Part shown: positions 9,904 to 18,273 of the stretch, piece after piece | Position numbering within the stretch: position 1 is the stretch's first letter | Layout: the number at the start of each line of letters is the position of its first letter | NCBI RefSeq assembly: GCF_018199995.1 | Contig: NZ_CP073578.1 | Location: 434,001-498,000 of the forward strand | Direction: 5' to 3' | DNA: 64,000 nt | From: Photobacterium sp. GJ3 | GTDB taxonomy: Bacteria > Pseudomonadota > Gammaproteobacteria > Enterobacterales > Vibrionaceae | Made by a program: the position numbers and the translations under genes | Notes under the pieces: generated by a model | What the model saw: only the letters and a program-made list of their open reading frames with translations | Databases searched by the model: none | Told to the model about the DNA's origin: nothing

Positions 9904-10083
9904 TTACAAATCCACCTCATCAGTGAATTCATGAAGAATATCAATATCCTGAAGTTCCTTCTTCAGACGTTGTTTATCTTTCAGTGCTTCAATTTCCCGC
10001 CACTTGCGCTTCACGGGTTTACTGCGTGAACTCCGACGGGGTAAATCGCTTTCAAGCATGTTGTCGAATCCAAAGCTATCCAT
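9904..10083 (-). CDS. DUF3545 family small protein
   Basis: 59-residue highly charged protein: MDSFGFDNMLESD, then a basic patch (RRSSRSKPVKRKWRE), then a predicted amphipathic or coiled helix (IEALKDKQRLKKELQDIDIL) and an acidic tail. This is the pattern of the DUF3545 family common in Vibrionaceae; function unknown. ATG at 10083 with GAGGTG upstream. Convergent with the hemerythrin gene. Confidence 0.8.
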   Translation of the reverse strand: MDSFGFDNMLESDLPRRSSRSKPVKRKWREIEALKDKQRLKKELQDIDILHEFTDEVDL

Positions 10084-10420
10084 AGTGCACCTCGCTCAAT
10101 CCTGAGTATTGCTCAGATAAAGGGGGATTAAACCCCTTGGTCATCAGTTAAATATCACAACCCGATAGAGAATAAAATTGAACTATTTCGCATTTGTTGT
10201 TTATTTGTGAAATTTATTCAGACTTCTGATTTTTGACAATGGTTGGTCCAGTCCTGTTCAAAGCAATCCAACGCTCACTTTTTCATGGCGTGCATTGATT
10301 TTTGCGAGTTAACTCCGCATGATCGCTCAGCTTTTCATCAGTACAGGCGTTGTGCTGGCAAATTCTGCTCGCCATCAGTGAAAGAAACAGGATTGGCTGC
10401 AATGTCAAAGTTGAACAGCC

Positions 10421-10541
10421 TATACTGACAAAGAGATGACATGAGGATGAATCGAACCGGACATCCTGCCATGTCGAGGTTCACACGGCTCCGGTGCGCT
10501 GGGCCAAACGTAACATGGTGAGAAGACGCTAAGGGGTAGAT
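10421..10541 (+). promoter_or_regulatory. Structured leader of the amino-acid symporter gene
   Basis: A good -10 hexamer TATACT (10421-10426; no convincing -35) precedes a leader of about 105 bases that can fold in two exclusive ways. Hairpin A pairs GACATG (10438-10443) with CATGTC (10470-10475), stacked on GGATG (10445-10449) with CATCC (10462-10466). Hairpin B pairs CCATGT (10469-10474) with ACATGG (10513-10518) and would enclose a GC-rich inner part. The shared CATGT strand makes the two alternatives incompatible, as in riboswitches and attenuators. It does not match the glycine riboswitch pattern I know. The upstream part of this gap (10084-10420) shows no gene. Confidence 0.4.
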
Positions 10542-11969
10542 GTGACAAGCCAGATCAATTTTCTGAATGACCTGCTGTGGGGATCGGTACTGATTTACCT
10601 GCTCATTGGTGTCGGGATCTTTTTTACCTGTCGGCTGGGATTTATCCAGTTCCGACATTTTCTGCATATGTTCCGGGTAATGAAAAACAGTCGTAAGTCA
10701 GACGCTGCCGGGATTTCTTCTTTTCAGGCGCTGTGTACCAGTCTGGCTGCCCGGGTTGGCACCGGGAATATGGCGGGTGTTGCGGTTGCCCTGACGCTGG
10801 GTGGGCCTGGCGCCATTTTCTGGATGTGGCTGATTGCCATGCTGGGAATGGCGACAGCGTTTGCTGAAAGTGCGTTAGCCCAGCTCTATAAAATCCGGGA
10901 TGATGAGGGTAATTACCGGGGTGGGCCAGCTTACTATATGGAAAAAGGGCTGGGGATGCGCTGGATGGGCGTTGTGTTCTCCATTTTTCTGATCATTGCG
11001 TTTGGTTTGGTTTTCAATGCAGTTCAGGCGAACTCCATCGCCAAAGCCATGAATGTCGCCTTTGGCTGGCAGCCAATTGTGGTCGGAATGGTGCTGGTGG
11101 CCCTGACCGGATTTATTATTTTTGGCGGGATGCGCACCATTGCAAGGACAGCCGAGATTCTGGTGCCTGTGATGGCGGGCTGCTATCTGGCACTGGCGCT
11201 GGTGGTGGTGGCGATGAACATTGAGCAAGTGCCCTCGGTGCTGGGATTGATCTTCCGCAGCGCCTTCGGGCTGGAAGAAGCGGCCTCCGGGGCATTGGGA
11301 TACACCATTGCGCAGGGGATGATCAATGGCCTGAAACGCGGATTGTTTTCCAATGAGGCCGGGATGGGCTCCGCTCCCAATGCGGCAGCGTCGGCGACCC
11401 CTTATCCGCCGCATCCGGCGTCGCAAGGCTATGTCCAGATGCTGGGTGTGTTTACCGACACCATTGTGATCTGTAGTGCGACGGTCGCGATTATTCTGAT
11501 GTCGGGTGAATATGTGCCGCACAGTGAAGTGACCGGGATTGAACTGACGCAGCGGGCGCTGTCGTCTCAGGTCGGAGACTGGGGCGGGATTTTCATTGCC
11601 ATCGCAATCTTCATGTTTGCTTTTACCTCTCTGGTTGCGAATTATTCCTACGCCGAAACCAATCTGATCTTTCTGGAGCATAACCACAAAGCGGGGCTGA
11701 CGATTTTTCGTCTGGTGGTACTGGGTATGGTGATGTTCGGTGCGCTGGCTGAACTGCCAACGGTCTGGACCATGGCTGATATTTCAATGGGGATGATGGC
11801 GATGATTAATCTGGTTGCCATTGTGCTGTTGTCGGGGACGGTTGTGAAACTGGCCAAAGACTACAACGCGCAGTTGTCTCTGGGTAAAGTACCGCAGTTT
11901 GACAGTCGTCAGTATCCCGAACTGCATGCGCAGCTTGATGAAGATATCTGGACCCGTTCAAAGGACTAA
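10542..11969 (+). CDS. Alanine/glycine:cation symporter family protein
   Basis: 475-residue inner-membrane sodium-coupled amino-acid carrier of the AGCS (AlsT/DagA) family with about 10-11 hydrophobic segments. Family signatures: SLAARVGTGNMAGVAVALTLGGPGAIFWMW near residues 65-95, GGPAYYMEKGLG near 127, and GLKRGLFSNEAGMGSAPNAAA near 265. GTG start at 10542 with AAGGGG 6 bases upstream. It stands alone behind a structured leader, so expression may respond to a small molecule. Substrate (alanine, glycine or another) cannot be told from sequence. Confidence 0.9.
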   Translation: MTSQINFLNDLLWGSVLIYLLIGVGIFFTCRLGFIQFRHFLHMFRVMKNSRKSDAAGISSFQALCTSLAARVGTGNMAGVAVALTLGGPGAIFWMWLIAMLGMATAFAESALAQLYKIRDDEGNYRGGPAYYMEKGLGMRWMGVVFSIFLIIAFGLVFNAVQANSIAKAMNVAFGWQPIVVGMVLVALTGFIIFGGMRTIARTAEILVPVMAGCYLALALVVVAMNIEQVPSVLGLIFRSAFGLEEAASGALGYTIAQGMINGLKRGLFSNEAGMGSAPNAAASATPYPPHPASQGYVQMLGVFTDTIVICSATVAIILMSGEYVPHSEVTGIELTQRALSSQVGDWGGIFIAIAIFMFAFTSLVANYSYAETNLIFLEHNHKAGLTIFRLVVLGMVMFGALAELPTVWTMADISMGMMAMINLVAIVLLSGTVVKLAKDYNAQLSLGKVPQFDSRQYPELHAQLDEDIWTRSKD

Positions 11970-12086
11970 TCGAATTTTCCGATGGCAGAAATCCGGAAAA
12001 CCACTCGCCCTGAAGCTATCCATTTCTGTATTTTTTGCGCTGAAATGGTACTCTTTGGGGCAGTTTCGTTGACAGGATATTGAAGC

Positions 12087-12860
12087 ATGTTGATTGTGGT
12101 TTCGCCCGCCAAAACTCTGGATTATGAATCGCCGTTGGCAACTCAGGTACATACTTTGCCTGAACTGCTGGATCACTCCGCTGAACTGATTGAAGTCTGC
12201 CGTAAACTCACGCCGATGGATATTGCCAGCCTGATGAAGGTGAGTGACAAAATTGCCGGCCTGAATGCTGCGCGCTTCGCCGACTGGCATCCGGACTTCA
12301 CCTCAGAGAATGCCCGTCAGGCAATTCTGGCGTTCAAAGGTGATGTTTACACGGGTCTGGAAGCGGAAACCCTGAGCGACGAGGATTTTACGTTTGCTCA
12401 GCAACATCTCAGAATGCTGTCTGGCCTGTATGGCTTGCTCCGTCCGTTGGATCTGATGCAGCCTTATCGTCTGGAAATGGGCACCAAACTGGCCAATGGC
12501 CGCGGCACTAACCTGTATCAGTTCTGGGATAACATCATTACCGACAAACTGAATGCGGCACTGGAAGCACAAGGGGACGATATCCTGATTAATCTGGCGT
12601 CCAATGAATACTTCAAAGCAGTGAAACCCAAATCCCTGAAAGGCAAGGTGATTACACCTGTCTTTAAAGACTGCAAGAATGGTCAGTACAAAGTGATCAG
12701 CTTCTTTGCCAAAAAAGCACGGGGTATGATGGCACGATACATCATTGAGAATCGTCTGACTTCAGTTGAACAACTCAAGCAGTTTGATGTGGCTGGGTAT
12801 TATTTCTCACCGGAAGAATCCACGGCGACTGAGCTGGTCTTCAAACGCGAAGCGCAGTAA
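12087..12860 (+). CDS. yaaA: Peroxide stress protein YaaA
   Basis: 257-residue YaaA/UPF0246 protein, beginning [12 protein letters not shown] and containing [22 protein letters not shown] near residue 111-132 and the conserved [11 protein letters not shown]. In E. coli YaaA lowers free iron during hydrogen peroxide stress and binds DNA. Its downstream terminator stem is directly followed by an insertion sequence. Confidence 0.95.
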   Translation: MLIVVSPAKTLDYESPLATQVHTLPELLDHSAELIEVCRKLTPMDIASLMKVSDKIAGLNAARFADWHPDFTSENARQAILAFKGDVYTGLEAETLSDEDFTFAQQHLRMLSGLYGLLRPLDLMQPYRLEMGTKLANGRGTNLYQFWDNIITDKLNAALEAQGDDILINLASNEYFKAVKPKSLKGKVITPVFKDCKNGQYKVISFFAKKARGMMARYIIENRLTSVEQLKQFDVAGYYFSPEESTATELVFKREAQ

Positions 12861-12874
12861 TCGCATCATGATGA

Positions 12875-12892
12875 GGAGACGATACCGTCTCC
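12875..12892 (+). terminator. yaaA terminator stem, cut off from its T tract
   Basis: Perfect 7-bp hairpin GGAGACG (12875-12881) / CGTCTCC (12886-12892) with loop ATAC, 14 bases after the yaaA stop. No T run follows; the IS begins within about 10 bases. A six-T run is found at 14240-14245, immediately past the right end of the IS, suggesting the element split the original terminator between stem and T tract. Confidence 0.65.
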
Positions 12893-12899
12893 TAATGGG

Positions 12900-12911
12900 A
12901 TGGTCTGCTCC
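12900..12911 (+). repeat. Left inverted repeat of the IS110-family element
   Basis: ATGGTCTGCTCC, exact reverse complement of 14225-14236. Confidence 0.85.
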
Positions 12912-12955
12912 CCCCGAACTTCTTATGCTGAATGTAGGGCTGATGAAGGAGATAT

Positions 12956-13993
12956 ATGATGACCAACTCAAACGTGTACATTTATGGTATCGACCTGGGC
13001 AAAAACTGTTTTCACATGATTGCGATGGATAAGCAGGGACACATTCTCTCCAGACAAAAGCTAACTCGAAGCCAAATGAAAGAGTTTGTCATCAATACGC
13101 CGCCAACAACCGTGTGTTTTGAAGCATGCCCTGGCTCTCAGTATTGGGGGCGCATGTTTGCTGATGCTGGCTTTGAAGTGAAGATAATCCCGGCACAGTT
13201 TGTAAAACCTTACTTGAAATCAAATAAGAACGACTTCAATGACGCCGCTGCGATTGCCGAAGCTGGTAGTCGTGGCTCTATGCGCTGTGTGCCATTAAAA
13301 ACTGATGAACAGCTTGCGTTGCAGGCAACACACCGAGTCCGACAGAGATTTATTACGGAACGAACAGCTGTTGTTAATCAGATGCGCGCACTTTTGTTGG
13401 AATACGGGATAACAGTACCTGTAGGACGGAAGGTATTTGAGCGAGCCCTTCCAAGTATTTTGGAAGATGCTGACAATGGATTGCCAGATTTCATGCGTGC
13501 GTTAGTTTTTCGTTTACGAGAACGCTGGCAGTACCTTGATGTTCAGATAGACGAGATGAGTGAATTATTGAAACAGGCGGCAATCGCGTCCGAACAATGC
13601 AAGTTGATAAGCACAGTACCCGGCATCGGCCCAATCGTATCAACGGCTTTGATTGCGGCTGTTGGCAGCGGAAACCAGTTCAAACGAGCAAGGGATATGT
13701 CAGCCTGGTTGGGGTTGGTACCGAAGCAATATTCGACCGGAGGAAAGTCTAACCTCGGGAGCATCAGTAAACGAGGTAACACCTACTTACGAACGTTGGT
13801 TGTCCAAGGAGCAAAAGCATTGAAAATTCACATGAATCGAGAGCAGTCTTCCCTTGGGAAGTGGATTGGCAGACTGGAGGCCTCACATCATCACCATGTG
13901 GTTCTTATTGCGCTGGCAAACAAACTCATTCGTATCTGCTGGAAGGTATTAACCTCTGGTCGAGAATATCAGGCATACCCGAGCACGGTATAA
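12956..13993 (+). CDS. IS110 family transposase (DEDD recombinase)
   Basis: 345-residue transposase. N-terminal RuvC-like DEDD domain: YGIDLGKNCFH (Asp near residue 13), TVCFEACPGSQYWG (Glu near 59) and KNDFNDAAAIAEAG (Asp pair near 94-97). The C-terminal transposase-20 domain has STVPGIGPIVSTALIA near 220-235 and the catalytic Ser region in DMSAWLGLVPKQYSTGGKS near 248-265. AAGGAG at 12946-12951 serves the ATG at 12956 (a second ATG follows immediately). The family mobilises through a circular intermediate and an RNA guide. The ORF is intact, so the element may be active. Confidence 0.95.
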   Translation: MMTNSNVYIYGIDLGKNCFHMIAMDKQGHILSRQKLTRSQMKEFVINTPPTTVCFEACPGSQYWGRMFADAGFEVKIIPAQFVKPYLKSNKNDFNDAAAIAEAGSRGSMRCVPLKTDEQLALQATHRVRQRFITERTAVVNQMRALLLEYGITVPVGRKVFERALPSILEDADNGLPDFMRALVFRLRERWQYLDVQIDEMSELLKQAAIASEQCKLISTVPGIGPIVSTALIAAVGSGNQFKRARDMSAWLGLVPKQYSTGGKSNLGSISKRGNTYLRTLVVQGAKALKIHMNREQSSLGKWIGRLEASHHHHVVLIALANKLIRICWKVLTSGREYQAYPSTV

Positions 13994-14224
13994 AGCATCC
14001 ACTACAACAATAGCTATCCTATGTTTTGCGGAAGAAAACTGATGAAAGAAGCGTTCATCCCACATCACTGAAGCCTGGCTAAAAAAGCAGTCTATTGTGA
14101 CTGAAAGCTTTATTAGGACGGTGATGTGCGGATCCCATCAAGGCCAGAGCACAAAGATTGCTCGCGAATAGGCCGGATACATTGACGCAAACGACTTCTG
14201 AAATCGAACTTCTCTTGCAATTCA
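13994..14224 (+). ncRNA. Candidate bridge/seek RNA region of the IS110-family element
   Basis: 231 non-coding bases between transposase stop and right repeat. A long-range stem CACATCAC (14061-14068) / GTGATGTG (14121-14128) encloses an inner hairpin CAGTC (14088-14092) / GACTG (14099-14103) and a wide loop. A second fold pairs GGCC (14142-14145) with GGCC (14171-14174) around GAGC (14147-14150) / GCTC (14160-14163). IS1111-group elements are known to encode their guide RNA downstream of the transposase; assignment here rests on position and fold, with no transcript data. Confidence 0.55.
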
Positions 14225-14236
14225 GGAGCAGACCAT
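14225..14236 (-). repeat. Right inverted repeat of the IS110-family element
   Basis: GGAGCAGACCAT, exact reverse complement of 12900-12911. Confidence 0.85.
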
Positions 14237-14245
14237 ACATTTTTT

Positions 14246-14748
14246 ATAGTTTTGATTGATTCCACATCCCAGAGCAGATTTCCTCAGTCTGCTGCTTCAC
14301 ACTTCAACAACGCTCGCTATCATTTCCTTTGTTCACCGGTCATTGCTGGATTTTTGGGACAATGATCAATCTGAATAACCCGCCTGACTGCGATCGGGGG
14401 AAGCTGCTTGGTTCGTGAGAAAACAGCAGATCGATGGGTTAGGTTATCTCTGCGCCTTCTTGGTTGAGTCAATAAATTTATTTCTCCGTCCTAATTTATT
14501 CATGAACTCAATCAATGAATTGAGTTTATTTAACGAATTAATTGCCGGTGACTCATTTCCCGTGATAAGAAAATTGGTGATTAAATTAATCTTAATTAAT
14601 ACGAAATAAACAGATGAAACTCTCATTTTGACTGTTATTGCTCAATATAACAGTTGCTGCTTCTGGTCGTTTTGTGTACTAATCGATGACTCCAACAATA
14701 AATACTTACTTTTTTTCTGGTTATTATTCCATGTAGAAGGGTTGAACA
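14246..14748. other. AT-rich gap between the IS and the symporter operon
   Basis: About 500 bases without a convincing gene. One 64-codon frame on the plus strand (14415-14609) has a composition dominated by Ile, Leu and Asn and no ribosome binding site. The promoter for the downstream symporter operon must lie here but I could not place it. Confidence 0.5.
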
Positions 14749-15006
14749 ATGGATGTTTTAAGTAATCGCTTTGAAAAAGCTTGGTTCATGATATTCATGG
14801 CTTTATATGTTTTTATCATGATGCCTTTTCCTTGGTTTTACAGTGAATCATATCTGCCTGGATTTCTGGGTATTCCTTGGTTTGTCTACGGTTGGTTAAT
14901 TCATGGCAGTACAGTCTTACTCGCTATTGTTGTTTTTGCGAAGCAATGCCTGGCGAGAGATGAATACCAAAAATTACCTGAATATAAACAGCATCATGAG
15001 GGATAA
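14749..15006 (+). CDS. Small membrane protein paired with a sodium:solute symporter
   Basis: 85-residue protein with two hydrophobic segments (about residues 12-32 and 44-64) and a short charged C terminus. It ends 3 bases before the start of the large SSS-family symporter. Small two-helix proteins of this kind are commonly encoded just before PanF-like symporters and are thought to be part of the carrier. Substrate unknown. Confidence 0.7.
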   Translation: MDVLSNRFEKAWFMIFMALYVFIMMPFPWFYSESYLPGFLGIPWFVYGWLIHGSTVLLAIVVFAKQCLARDEYQKLPEYKQHHEG

Positions 15007-15009
15007 AAA

Positions 15010-16511
15010 ATGACGCCAGAATTATTAGTTGAACCAACGCCCACCCCATTTTTTATTACACTTTCCATTTATCTTGTTGTGATTGGTGCGATTGGTTGGT
15101 ATGCATCCCGGACAACAGAGACATTGACAGACTTTTTTGTGATGAGTGGTAAGGCAGGCTCTATCGTCGGCGGCTTTGCTTATTTTGCCTCACAATACAG
15201 CATGAGTACCTTTATGGGAGTACCGGCGATTACTTATTCTAACGGGTTCGCAGGTATGAGTGTTTCGGTGCCCGGACTAGCCTTTTCAATGATTATTCCC
15301 GCCTTGTTCGTCGGCCGGAAACTGATGTTGCTTGGACGGCAGCATGGTTTTTTAACCATGAGTGACTATTTGGCCGATCGTTATGAATCGAATTCAATTC
15401 GAACCGTACACGCTGTCATGATGGTGGTTTTTCTGATCGCAATGATGGGTGCACAAACGGTGGGGGCTGGTGTGATTCTGAATACATTCACAGGGTTACC
15501 TGAGTGGATGGGGGTCGCAGGTATGGGATCATCGTGGTGGTGTATTGCATGGCCGGCGGGATGAAAGGCGCCATGATGACCGATGTACTCCAGGGCTTTC
15601 TGATGGTGCTGACTGCAATTGTGACATTCTTCGTGTCAGTCCGCGCGGGCGGTGGGCTTGAGCACATCAATGCATCACTGGTTGCACAGAACGAAGCTTA
15701 TGTGACTCATCCCGGGGCGAAAGGGAGCTTTCCTTGGGCCGGATACGTTTCAATGATTGTGATGTGGAGTTTTTTTACGATTGGTCAGCCGACGCTTTTC
15801 ACCAAGTTTTTTACCATGAAAAATTACTCGACTTTGTTTAAAGCTGTCATTCTGGGCACTTTAGGCATGCTGTTGTCGGCAACACTGATTGAGTGGGCTG
15901 GTGTGAATGCAATTTTATCGGTTCCGGGTTTGGAAGGGAAACAAACCGACTTTATCGTCCCCATGTTATTACAACAGAACCTTGAGCCAATTTTTGCCTC
16001 TATTTTGATTGCCGGGATTGTGTCAGCGGGTATGTCAACTATTGATGCTTTACTGGTTGTCGCAACGGGTGGGGTCACTCGGGATATTTATCAGAATGTG
16101 ATCAATCCACAGGCAACGCCGAAACAAATCTTTCAACTGTCTCGTATTGTGACCGTGCTGATTGGGATTGCAGGCGTCGCGATTGGTATTGCAAAACCTG
16201 CGGGAATTTTCGAACTGATTAAGTTTGCGTTCGGTGGATTGGGAATCTGGGTTGCACCTGTCATTTTAGGTATGTACTGGAAAGGGGCGACGAAAGAGGG
16301 TGCGATTGCGTCTGTCATTTTCGGAGAATTGCTGTATGTGATGATGAAGCTGGGTTGGGTCAAGTTGAATTTCGGATTTGATCCTTTGATTATTTCTTGG
16401 GGATTTACCATGCTCGTCCTCACCGTCGTTAGTCTGTGTATCGGCCGTAACTCTGATGCAGCCATTGATCGTCATTTTAATGCCTTGTCAAAATCTTCTG
16501 CAGGTCGATAG
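15010..16511 (+). pseudogene. Sodium:solute symporter (SSS family), frameshifted
   Basis: Large permease of the SSS superfamily, PanF-like. The first frame runs from the ATG at 15010 to 15564 with typical segments (SGKAGSIVGGFAYFASQYSMSTFMG near residues 50-75); the protein then continues in another frame from about 15523 to 16511 (VVVYCMAGGMKGAMMTDVLQG, ASILIAGIVSAGMSTIDALLVVATGGV). One extra G in the GGG at 15524-15526 would give ...GVAGMGIIVVVYCMAGG, an ordinary SSS sequence of about 500 residues; the G run at 15510-15514 is an alternative site. So one base seems missing. Probably co-transcribed with the small membrane gene upstream; a terminator follows 9 bases after its stop. Confidence 0.85.
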
Positions 16512-16519
16512 GGTTTGCG

Positions 16520-16553
16520 GGTGGGGGTGAGAATCGCCATCCCCACCTTTTCT
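16520..16553 (+). terminator. Terminator after the symporter gene
   Basis: Stem GGTGGGG (16520-16526) / CCCCACC (16541-16547) followed by TTTTCTTTT. It separates the symporter from the regulator gene and argues for starting the latter at the ATG at 16575 and not at earlier in-frame codons. Confidence 0.75.
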
Positions 16554-16574
16554 TTTGAAACATCAGCGGGGCTT

Positions 16575-17540
16575 ATGTTTAATTTTATCCTTAATAAAAA
16601 CTTACCCATTGGTGCGCAGGCACAGTTAGAGGGTTATATTGAGTTTGGTATTATGTCGGGATATTTCTGGCATCAGCCGCAACTTCCTTCTGTTCGTGAA
16701 TTGGCTGCTCAGCTTGATATTTCTCAGGCGACAGTCAGTAAAGCTTATGAAAACCTGAAAAAAAAATCACTGATCTATACATTGCCCGGTAAAGGTGTTT
16801 TTGTTCATCAGCCCACACTGGAAAGCGAACGACAGCAAAGTATTGAATCTTTAAAAGGTGATTTTCGGTCATTGATTCAGCGTTCCAGAAGTCTCAATAT
16901 TGATCCAATATTGTTTATTCATCTTTTTGATGAGGGTGTGAAACCAATCAAGCTGGACAAAAAAGTGGCTTGGGTTGGTAATGCAACACGTGTCAATGAG
17001 AAGTATATCCGAGAGCTCGAAAAGTTAGTCGACATTCAACCAAAGATCGATAATTTCAGTTTTGATGAGTTTTCATCCTATTCGAATAAAAGCGACTATG
17101 GACTGATATTGACGATCCCACATTGTGTGTCAAAAGTTGAAGGCATGCTCTCCGGAACGCCCATTCTTGCACCTTATTTGGTGCCCTCTCCGGTCGTGAT
17201 TCAACATTTAAAAGAAATGAAAAGAAACAGCAAAATTTTGATGGTTTCTGCGTATCAGAATTTTATCCCGGTGATGATGGAAGGTGTCAATGTTTACTTG
17301 AATGAAGATTATGAGATTACTTCTATTTTTGTGGATGACTTGGTTTCTGAAATGAATCGTCAGACTTATGATGTGATTATTTATAGTTCAGGATGCTTTG
17401 ATACGATCAAAAAAATAAATTTATCTGAGTCGATTGTATTTGAGTATGACCATATTCCTGCTTATGAATACTTACAAGGAATTGCGATACCGGCATTGTA
17501 TAAAATGACGTGTGAGCACAGGGCAGAGAAAGAGAAATAA
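16575..17540 (+). CDS. GntR-type transcriptional regulator
   Basis: 321-residue regulator with an N-terminal GntR winged helix: LPIGAQAQLEGYIEFGIMSG, then LPSVRELAAQLDISQATVSKAYENLKKKSLIYTLPGKGVFV (about residues 36-75). The remaining 240 residues are an unrecognised domain of mixed sheet and helix, with no PLP-lysine aminotransferase signature, so it is not of the MocR type. It lies between the symporter and the hydrolase genes, and the creatininase-family ORF starts on the base after its stop, so it is probably the local regulator and co-transcribed with them. Effector unknown. Confidence 0.75.
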   Translation: MFNFILNKNLPIGAQAQLEGYIEFGIMSGYFWHQPQLPSVRELAAQLDISQATVSKAYENLKKKSLIYTLPGKGVFVHQPTLESERQQSIESLKGDFRSLIQRSRSLNIDPILFIHLFDEGVKPIKLDKKVAWVGNATRVNEKYIRELEKLVDIQPKIDNFSFDEFSSYSNKSDYGLILTIPHCVSKVEGMLSGTPILAPYLVPSPVVIQHLKEMKRNSKILMVSAYQNFIPVMMEGVNVYLNEDYEITSIFVDDLVSEMNRQTYDVIIYSSGCFDTIKKINLSESIVFEYDHIPAYEYLQGIAIPALYKMTCEHRAEKEK

Positions 17541-18260
17541 ATGATGAATATTAGTGATATGAACTGGTTTCAGGTTGAATCCTATTTAGAGCATGATGAC
17601 CGAGCGATGATATCTCTGGGAAGTACAGAGCAGCACGCATATCTAAGCCTTTGTGTTGATCATATTTTATCTTCAAAACTTGCAGAAGAGTCTGGTTCTC
17701 GAGCACAAGTGCCTGTATTTCCGGGAGTTCCGTTTGGTATTGCACCTTATTTCAGCGCCTTCCCCGGCACAGTGACGATACGCCCGACAACGTATTTTCA
17801 ATTTGTTTGCGATCTCTTAGATAGTTTGTACCGCCAGGGGTTTCGCCGGATCATGATCATCAATGGACATGGGGGGAACAGCCCGGTTCAGGCACAAATT
17901 CAGCATTGGCTGATGGCGCATCAGGATGCAAAAGTGATCTTTCATAACTGGTGGGCATCGACAACAGTACAGAACATGGTTCAGTCCATTTCTTCCAATG
18001 CATCGCATGCCTCCTGGATGGAAAACTTCCCCTGGACACGGTTGCAAGGTGTCGTGATGCCGGATGCGGAAAAACCGATGATTGATCTGCAGAAAATGGC
18101 GCAACTATCACCCGCCGCAGCAAAGGCAATGATTGGCGATGGTAATTATGGCGGACGTTATTCAATGAGTGATGACGTGATGCTGGCAATCTGGCAAGCC
18201 GCTGTGGAAGAAGCGACTCATTTGGTGGAACACGGGTGGGCGGTCTCTGACGACTGCTGA
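17541..18260 (+). CDS. Creatininase family hydrolase
   Basis: 239-residue member of the creatininase/amidohydrolase family (metal-dependent hydrolysis of cyclic or linear amides). Metal-site motifs visible: GSTEQH (Glu30, His32), VDH (Asp40), INGHGGN (His110) and HASWMEN (His156, Glu161). The last is normally HAGExE; here the first Glu is replaced by Trp159, so the metal site or substrate pocket is atypical. Starts directly after the GntR-type gene and precedes the isoaspartyl-dipeptidase-like gene by 13 bases. The family also includes enzymes acting on formamides and inositol derivatives, so creatinine itself is not implied. Confidence 0.8.
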   Translation: MMNISDMNWFQVESYLEHDDRAMISLGSTEQHAYLSLCVDHILSSKLAEESGSRAQVPVFPGVPFGIAPYFSAFPGTVTIRPTTYFQFVCDLLDSLYRQGFRRIMIINGHGGNSPVQAQIQHWLMAHQDAKVIFHNWWASTTVQNMVQSISSNASHASWMENFPWTRLQGVVMPDAEKPMIDLQKMAQLSPAAAKAMIGDGNYGGRYSMSDDVMLAIWQAAVEEATHLVEHGWAVSDDC

Positions 18261-18273
18261 GAGGGCGAGCACG

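Larger units (their letters stand above)
12900..14236 (+). mobile_element. IS110-family insertion sequence, IS1111 type
   Basis: About 1.34-kb element bounded by a perfect 12-bp inverted repeat, ATGGTCTGCTCC (12900-12911) and GGAGCAGACCAT (14225-14236). It holds one intact DEDD transposase (12956-13993) and a 231-base non-coding 3' end, while the 5' non-coding end is only 44 bases. Inverted repeats near the tips and a long 3' non-coding end are features of the IS1111 group. The true tips may lie a few bases outside the repeats. It sits between the yaaA terminator stem and a T run. The element looks complete, and only one copy occurs in the window. Confidence 0.85.

Noticed and set aside
10330..10541. 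Glycine riboswitch before the amino-acid symporter
   Set aside because: The conserved gcvT-type cores and tandem aptamer layout are not seen; reported instead as an unassigned structured leader.
10875..11687. 270-codon antisense frame within the symporter gene
   Set aside because: His/Gln/Arg-rich mirror of a membrane-protein gene; a shadow frame.
14415..14609. 64-codon plus-strand frame after the insertion sequence
   Set aside because: No ribosome binding site, low-complexity AT-driven composition and no recognisable motif.
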